Source: Rufibacter radiotolerans
GTDB taxonomy: Bacteria > Bacteroidota > Bacteroidia > Cytophagales > Hymenobacteraceae
NCBI RefSeq assembly: GCF_001078055.1
Contig: NZ_CP010777.1
Coordinates: 2,757,001-2,821,000 of the forward strand
Length of the DNA stretch: 64,000 nucleotides
Direction of reading: 5' to 3'
Shown here: positions 60,536 through 64,000 of the stretch, piece after piece
Position numbering within the stretch: position 1 is the first letter of the stretch
Layout of the letters: each line of letters begins with the position of its first letter
The notes under the pieces: generated by a model
The model's input: only the letters and a program-made list of their open reading frames with translations
What the model was told of the DNA's origin: nothing
Database searches by the model: none
Program-made: the position numbers and the translations under genes

Positions 60536-61828
60536 TCAAGGATGCACCTGCACTTGCCTTACCTGTGACTCACTTTCTTCTACCCTAACCTCCTTTCCAC
60601 GCAATTGCGCCAGGAAAAACAGCAGAATTCCCACCGGCAACAGCACGCTAAGCCCGAACATTCCTTCATAGAAGTGCGGAATATTCCCCAGGCCCAGCCA
60701 AAACAAGGTACCCTGCAGAAAGAGAAGCGCCTCAGTCCCCACAAAGGCAAACAGAAACAAACCCATTCCCCAGCGGCTTACCGTTTTCCGGAAACTCAGC
60801 CAGCCAAGCTGGGTGAAGAACGCGAACACAAACAGGCTAATAAAACCGATGAGCACCAGATGCAGGTACCCGATGATAAAGAACCTAAGCTTGAACGCCA
60901 GATCAGCCATGTAGGGGAAAGCCGTGAGCAGTTGCATGATGGTCTTTAGGGTGAACGCCAACAGGGCCAGCAGAACCAAGCCGCGGCCCCAAGGGCCAAA
61001 CAAAGCCAGGATCTGTCGCCGGGCGGGCCAGAGCATTCGCAGGAAAAGGCCCAGCGCCGCTACTTGTACCAACGCTGAAGCTCCGCCTGCTAAAAACACG
61101 GCTATATCAGGTTTCGTCCAGAGGACGGAAAGCAGATATGCTGGCAGGCAGGACCAGAACATCTGGAGAAAAAAGGGGTTGGAGGTCTTTACCGGAAAAG
61201 TAATTTGATGGCGCTCCAGGAGCCAGAACACCAGCCCCAGCACCGCAAAGGTAAACCAGCCGTTGTACTGGAAGTGCAGGTAAAAGTAGATGGCGTTGTA
61301 GTAGAGCTCACTGAAGGTTCGGCCGGTGGCCATGATGGGTCCCATAGCCCAGGGACCCAAGGAAGAAAGCGCCAGAAAAAACAGGGCGGCTTTCACGAAC
61401 CGAAGCGATACCGGGTGTTTCTGCTGGATGGCGGGAACGGACTTTACATCTTTCAGGAACCGGTAAATAAACCAGTAGCTGAGCAGAATGTGCGCCGAAG
61501 AAAACGTAATAGAAGCCGCCGCATAGCCCTGCACTGGAAACGTGAGCAGCATGCCCAGCACCGCGCCTTGCGAGAGCCAGAACTGCCAGGTATAGGTGCG
61601 TTTGTGCTGAAGCTCGGGCGGCAGATACGCCACCAGCAACCCTACAAACAGCGCCGAATACAGCCAACCCAGCAAAGCCACATGGGAGTGGGCGTGCAGC
61701 AGGAATTTATAGTTAAGCCCGGCCACGGGGGCCACGAACATCCACCGCAGAAGCAGGCCTAAAAAAGCCACCACCACCAGGTTAAGCAGGGCTACCAGCA
61801 GCCAGTTTCGTTTGGAATGAATGTTCAC
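60536..61828 (-). CDS. Second heme-copper-oxidase-like multi-helix membrane protein
   Basis: A 430-residue protein with about 11-12 membrane helices. It has LLHAHSHVALLGWLYSALF in helix 2, YFYLHFQYNGWFTFAVLG in the middle and GYLHLVLIGFISLFVF further on, His positions similar to those in the 52290-53597 product, so the two may be distant relatives. The frame starts with GTG at 61828. No ATG is nearby, and a -7 box lies just 5 bases upstream, which would mean a leaderless mRNA. The C-terminus is charged and cytosolic. Function unknown; association with NO/oxygen genes is contextual. Confidence 0.7.
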   Translation of the reverse strand: MNIHSKRNWLLVALLNLVVVAFLGLLLRWMFVAPVAGLNYKFLLHAHSHVALLGWLYSALFVGLLVAYLPPELQHKRTYTWQFWLSQGAVLGMLLTFPVQGYAAASITFSSAHILLSYWFIYRFLKDVKSVPAIQQKHPVSLRFVKAALFFLALSSLGPWAMGPIMATGRTFSELYYNAIYFYLHFQYNGWFTFAVLGLVFWLLERHQITFPVKTSNPFFLQMFWSCLPAYLLSVLWTKPDIAVFLAGGASALVQVAALGLFLRMLWPARRQILALFGPWGRGLVLLALLAFTLKTIMQLLTAFPYMADLAFKLRFFIIGYLHLVLIGFISLFVFAFFTQLGWLSFRKTVSRWGMGLFLFAFVGTEALLFLQGTLFWLGLGNIPHFYEGMFGLSVLLPVGILLFFLAQLRGKEVRVEESESQVRQVQVHP

Positions 61829-61833
61829 GGGGG

Positions 61834-61841
61834 CAAATTTA
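61834..61841 (-). promoter_or_regulatory. -7 box TAAATTTG
   Basis: Exact TAnnTTTG on the minus strand, five bases before the GTG at 61828; a candidate for leaderless transcription. Confidence 0.35.
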
Positions 61842-61861
61842 AAAAGCGGAAACGGTACTCT

Positions 61862-62494
61862 TTATACCGCTGCCTCTGGGTTAAGTTGGGCTGTGGCCAC
61901 GGCTTGCTGTACCAGCGCCAGCAGATCTTGCTGGAAAGCGCGGCTGCGGTCTTTGGCGTACCAGGTATGCACCTGGGTCATAAGTTGCTCGTGTGTGGCA
62001 TCGGGGTTTTCGGCTTTGTAGCCCAGCAGTTGTTCCTGAATGGCGGTTGGCCGGGCACCCCAGGTAAACAGATGCTCGCCCGTGGCAGCATCCAGACAAA
62101 TGGCACGGGCCCCGTTGCTCAGGCAGGTATCCATGAGGGCAGGATTCTGGTCGCGGAGCAGGATAGTCAATTCTATAGACGGGATTTCTTCGGCGATGCC
62201 CGCCATGGCCGGAACCAGTTGGGCGCCATCGCCACACCAGGCTTCTACCAACACCAGCCATTTCCAGTCGGGTTGGTGGGTTTGCAGGAGCTTGCCAAGT
62301 TCTGGGGTAAGCGCAAACTGCTTTTCTACCCGCTTCATGCGCTGCAGGTTCAGTTTGGTGAAGTCAATGCGTTCTGGGGTGGGCTCGTCTCCGGTGGTGG
62401 TTTTCTGTTCCACTACTTCCTCCACCAGGGCCCGGTAGGCCACATAGGTCAACGGATTCACTAACTCAATTTCAGATATGGCCAATGTTTTCAT
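61862..62494 (-). CDS. Thioredoxin-fold protein with WCGDG motif
   Basis: A 210-residue cytosolic protein. The thioredoxin-like part (about 60-170) has VLVEAWCGDGAQ, with C87 and no resolving Cys two or three residues later. This is the WCGD(A/G)-type family seen in Bacteroidota, typically one Cys. The N-terminal 55 residues are helical. The single Cys suggests thiol-binding or sensing rather than classical disulfide exchange. Its 3' end lies 33 bases upstream of the oxidase-like gene start, same strand, so an operon is possible. It has a -7 box at 62515-62522. Confidence 0.83.
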   Translation of the reverse strand: MKTLAISEIELVNPLTYVAYRALVEEVVEQKTTTGDEPTPERIDFTKLNLQRMKRVEKQFALTPELGKLLQTHQPDWKWLVLVEAWCGDGAQLVPAMAGIAEEIPSIELTILLRDQNPALMDTCLSNGARAICLDAATGEHLFTWGARPTAIQEQLLGYKAENPDATHEQLMTQVHTWYAKDRSRAFQQDLLALVQQAVATAQLNPEAAV

Positions 62495-62514
62495 CTTGCT
62501 GTTTTTTTATCTGA

Positions 62515-62522
62515 CAAAGGTA
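62515..62522 (-). promoter_or_regulatory. -7 box TACCTTTG
   Basis: Exact TAnnTTTG on the minus strand, 20 bases upstream of the thioredoxin-fold gene ATG at 62494. Confidence 0.45.
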
Positions 62523-62626
62523 CCTTCCTCCCTTCCGCCAGAAAATGATATCCATCACCCCTGCCGCTGCCATTGCCCTAAAATCCTGACTACTACATAC
62601 TGTAAAACAGCATGTTAGCGTTGGCC

Positions 62627-62662
62627 GTTTTGGGCCTGTTTTGGCCAAAACAGGCCCAAAAC
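62627..62662. repeat. Dispersed GTTTT palindrome, perfect 36-base palindrome
   Basis: Left arm GTTTTGGGCCTGTTTTGG (62627-62644) and right arm (62645-62662) are exact complements with no loop. Confidence 0.9.
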
Positions 62663-62705
62663 AGAATTCCTTTCTTCCTCCGCTCCGCGAAAGCCACCTC
62701 AAAAG

Positions 62706-62734
62706 AAAGACGCAGGCCTTGAGCCTGCGTCTTT
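62706..62734. terminator. Intrinsic terminator
   Basis: AAAGACGCAGGC (62706-62717) and exact complement (62723-62734) with a 5-base loop. A/T ends give a T tract on both strands. Confidence 0.8.
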
Positions 62735-62785
62735 AACCAACCTTCTAACAAAAAGTATTCATCGACCCAGCCCCAGAAGATGTAC

Positions 62786-62829
62786 TTCTGTTTTGGGCCT
62801 ACTTTCTACAAAACAGCCTTAAAACAGAA
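62786..62829. repeat. Imperfect GTTTT palindrome
   Basis: TTCTGTTTTGGGCCTACTTT and AAAACAGCCTTAAAACAGAA pair with mismatches in the middle. It starts 21 bases behind the ABC permease stop on the minus strand. Confidence 0.75.
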
Positions 62830-62850
62830 CTGTTTTGGATATTTGGTTTT

Positions 62851-63618
62851 TTAAATGTCCTTTCTGGAAAAGATTCTGTTGGAGCTCAAAACAGGCACCA
62901 GAATCCAGACCACCAGCAGTCCGAAGGACAGCGTGATACCCCAGAGCCCGCCCAGTATACTCTTGTACAGTGCGCCTGTGTACCCCATGAGGGCAGACAC
63001 GTCCAGGTTGAGCAGCACAATAATGCGGCCTAGGTCAATAGGGTTAAGGGCGGTGAGGCCCAGCGTGGCATTTTCCAGGGGATAATCACTGAAGGAATAC
63101 AGGATGAACAACACAATGCCGTCATAGATAAGCGCGAAGTAAAACCAGAGCAGCAGTGAAATGCCTATGCCCTTTGCCTTGTCACGGGTGAGCACCGAGG
63201 CCAGAAATGCCAGCCCTACAAAGATGAAGGTGATGAGCACGCCCGTGAGGACCAGGTAAAGGCCCGTCACGCTGGCCCCGAACAACAACACCGGCACCCC
63301 TACCCCCAAAAGAAACGCCCCCGACAGCGAACAGGCCACGCCCAGGTATTCGCTCATGAAGATTTTCTTGCGGTTAATGGGTTGCGCTACCAGCAGCTCA
63401 ATGAACTCATAGGAGTTGTAAAAGTGCGTGGTGGCAAAGACAATACTGATCAAAGGCACGGTGAGCAGGATCAGGTTCAACAGGCTAAGGATTCCTTTAT
63501 CGGGGCTGCCGCCCAGGTTGAACAGGCCTATGGAGAGCAATAACAGGAACAGCGTGTAAGCCAGTACAATTTTGTTCCGGACAATGTCATAGAAAACGTA
63601 TTTGATGATCTTGGTCAT
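62851..63618 (-). CDS. ABC-2 type permease (NosY-like)
   Basis: A 255-residue inner-membrane permease with six membrane helices. After an N-terminal helix starting IVRNKIVLAYTLFLLLLS, it has FATTHFYNSYEFIELLVAQP and NRKKIFMSEYLG, typical of the NosY/ABC2 membrane family, and RDKAKGIG in the second half. It is the partner of the ATPase encoded 3 bases upstream. The best-known such pair, NosFY, serves nitrous-oxide reductase maturation; the assignment here is suggestive, not proven, because nosZ/nosD would lie outside the window. Confidence 0.75.
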   Translation of the reverse strand: MTKIIKYVFYDIVRNKIVLAYTLFLLLLSIGLFNLGGSPDKGILSLLNLILLTVPLISIVFATTHFYNSYEFIELLVAQPINRKKIFMSEYLGVACSLSGAFLLGVGVPVLLFGASVTGLYLVLTGVLITFIFVGLAFLASVLTRDKAKGIGISLLLWFYFALIYDGIVLFILYSFSDYPLENATLGLTALNPIDLGRIIVLLNLDVSALMGYTGALYKSILGGLWGITLSFGLLVVWILVPVLSSNRIFSRKDI

Positions 63619-63621
63619 GGC

Positions 63622-64000
63622 TTAGTCCTCCTCGTTCATGATTTTGGCAATGGCCCGGCTCAGGCGTTCTTCCTTGGCCTGGGCCTTAAGGGTGGCAATG
63701 GTCTCATGGAATTTAAGCTGTCCGTCCATAAGGCACATCACCTCATCTGCTACCTCCTCCACCTCGCTCATAATGTGCGAGGTGATCAAAATCAGCTTCC
63801 CTTTTTTCTTTTCCTTCAGGATTTTGCACTTGAGAATCTCCGCGGAGATGGGGTCCAGGCCGGCGGTAGGTTCATCCAGGATCAGGATCTGGGGGTTGAA
63901 CATGAACGCCAGGGCCGCGCTCACTTTCTGCTTGGTGCCCCCTGAGAGAGAACCCATGCTTTTGTCATACATGGCTTCCAGCCCGTAAAGGCCAATCAAC
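63622..64000 (-). CDS. ABC transporter ATP-binding protein (NosF-like), 5' partial
   Basis: The frame is open to the window's last base, so the gene begins beyond it; the visible part is about 126 residues of the C-terminal half. It shows the ABC signature LSGGTKQKV, Walker B ILILDEPTAGLDP, and the H-loop LITSH. The Walker A end is not visible. It is directly followed by the ABC-2 permease after 3 bases, forming a typical pair. NosF is one possible identity. Confidence 0.85.
   Translation of the reverse strand, partial: LIGLYGLEAMYDKSMGSLSGGTKQKVSAALAFMFNPQILILDEPTAGLDPISAEILKCKILKEKKKGKLILITSHIMSEVEEVADEVMCLMDGQLKFHETIATLKAQAKEERLSRAIAKIMNEED

Larger units (their letters stand above)
62495..62850. 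other. Gene-free region with three hairpins
   Basis: 356 bases between minus-strand genes. From the permease side it holds an imperfect palindrome copy (62786-62829), an ordinary terminator (62706-62734) and a perfect palindrome copy (62627-62662). The thioredoxin promoter box is at its left end. Confidence 0.7.

Noticed and set aside
1..64000. CRISPR array
   Set aside because: Repeated palindromes occur, but not as direct repeats with regular spacers, and no cas gene was seen.
1..64000. Prophage or genomic island
   Set aside because: No integrase, tRNA attachment site, phage structural gene or clear change in composition was seen; the window reads as ordinary chromosome.

Overview
The window looks like a Bacteroidota chromosome, most likely Cytophagales/Hymenobacteraceae (Rufibacter- or Pontibacter-like; the genus is an inference). 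The evidence is a SusC/SusD pair, DUF2911 and other Bacteroidota-typical families, many Cys-type lipoproteins, few Shine-Dalgarno sequences, and upstream boxes of the Bacteroidota -7 type TAnnTTTG. No rRNA, tRNA, CRISPR array, transposase, integrase or phage gene was recognised. The sequence is ordinary chromosome with densely decorated intergenic regions.

Layout. 1-1.7 kb: two secreted or low-complexity paralogues ending in VGKN. 1.7-4.9 kb: an outer-membrane barrel protein with an OmpR-type response regulator and its histidine kinase. 5-10 kb: beta-hydroxyacid dehydrogenase, aspartyl protease-PDZ, a hypothetical, DUF2721 and queA. 10-14.5 kb: a SusD/SusC pair. 15-26 kb: DUF2911-TPR, nitroreductase, an SSS symporter with a 41-residue membrane peptide overlapping its start, a large PIG-L deacetylase, OmpA lipoprotein, CDGSH protein and an APC transporter. 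26-38 kb: small OMP, GNAT, S1/P1-type nuclease, deoxynucleoside kinase, a helical lipoprotein that is a paralogue of 21773-22447, M23 peptidase, MOSC protein, xseA-xseB and a subtilisin. 38-44 kb: cyclophilin, M13 peptidase and an operon of alkyltransferase-like protein, kinase-fold-like protein and YihY. 44.7-50.3 kb: a complete RND efflux operon (MFP, RND pump, TolC). 51.5-64 kb: a block that reads as nitrosative/low-oxygen metabolism: Rrf2 regulator, SufT-like protein, heme-copper-oxidase-like membrane protein, DUF2249 protein, hemerythrin, RIC/ScdA, B12-dependent ribonucleotide reductase, a second oxidase-like membrane protein, a thioredoxin-fold protein, and an ABC-2 permease/ATPase pair that may be NosY/NosF.

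The most striking structure is a dispersed family of intergenic palindromes. At least 20 copies, plus several decayed ones, share the arm TGTTTTRRGCCTGTTTT (or a close variant) around a short loop, usually 4 bases. They sit at gene ends, often starting 1-20 bases after a stop codon. Their outer stems are extended by long, locus-specific, perfectly paired sequence. A few gene ends (41788, 39512, 29825, 30739) take their stop codon from a half-site. Two unrelated MITE-like inverted-repeat elements of about 170 bases (50518-50695 and 60201-60367) and a cluster of small hairpins add to this. Function is unproven: bidirectional termination fits the positions, but the conserved core suggests something more.
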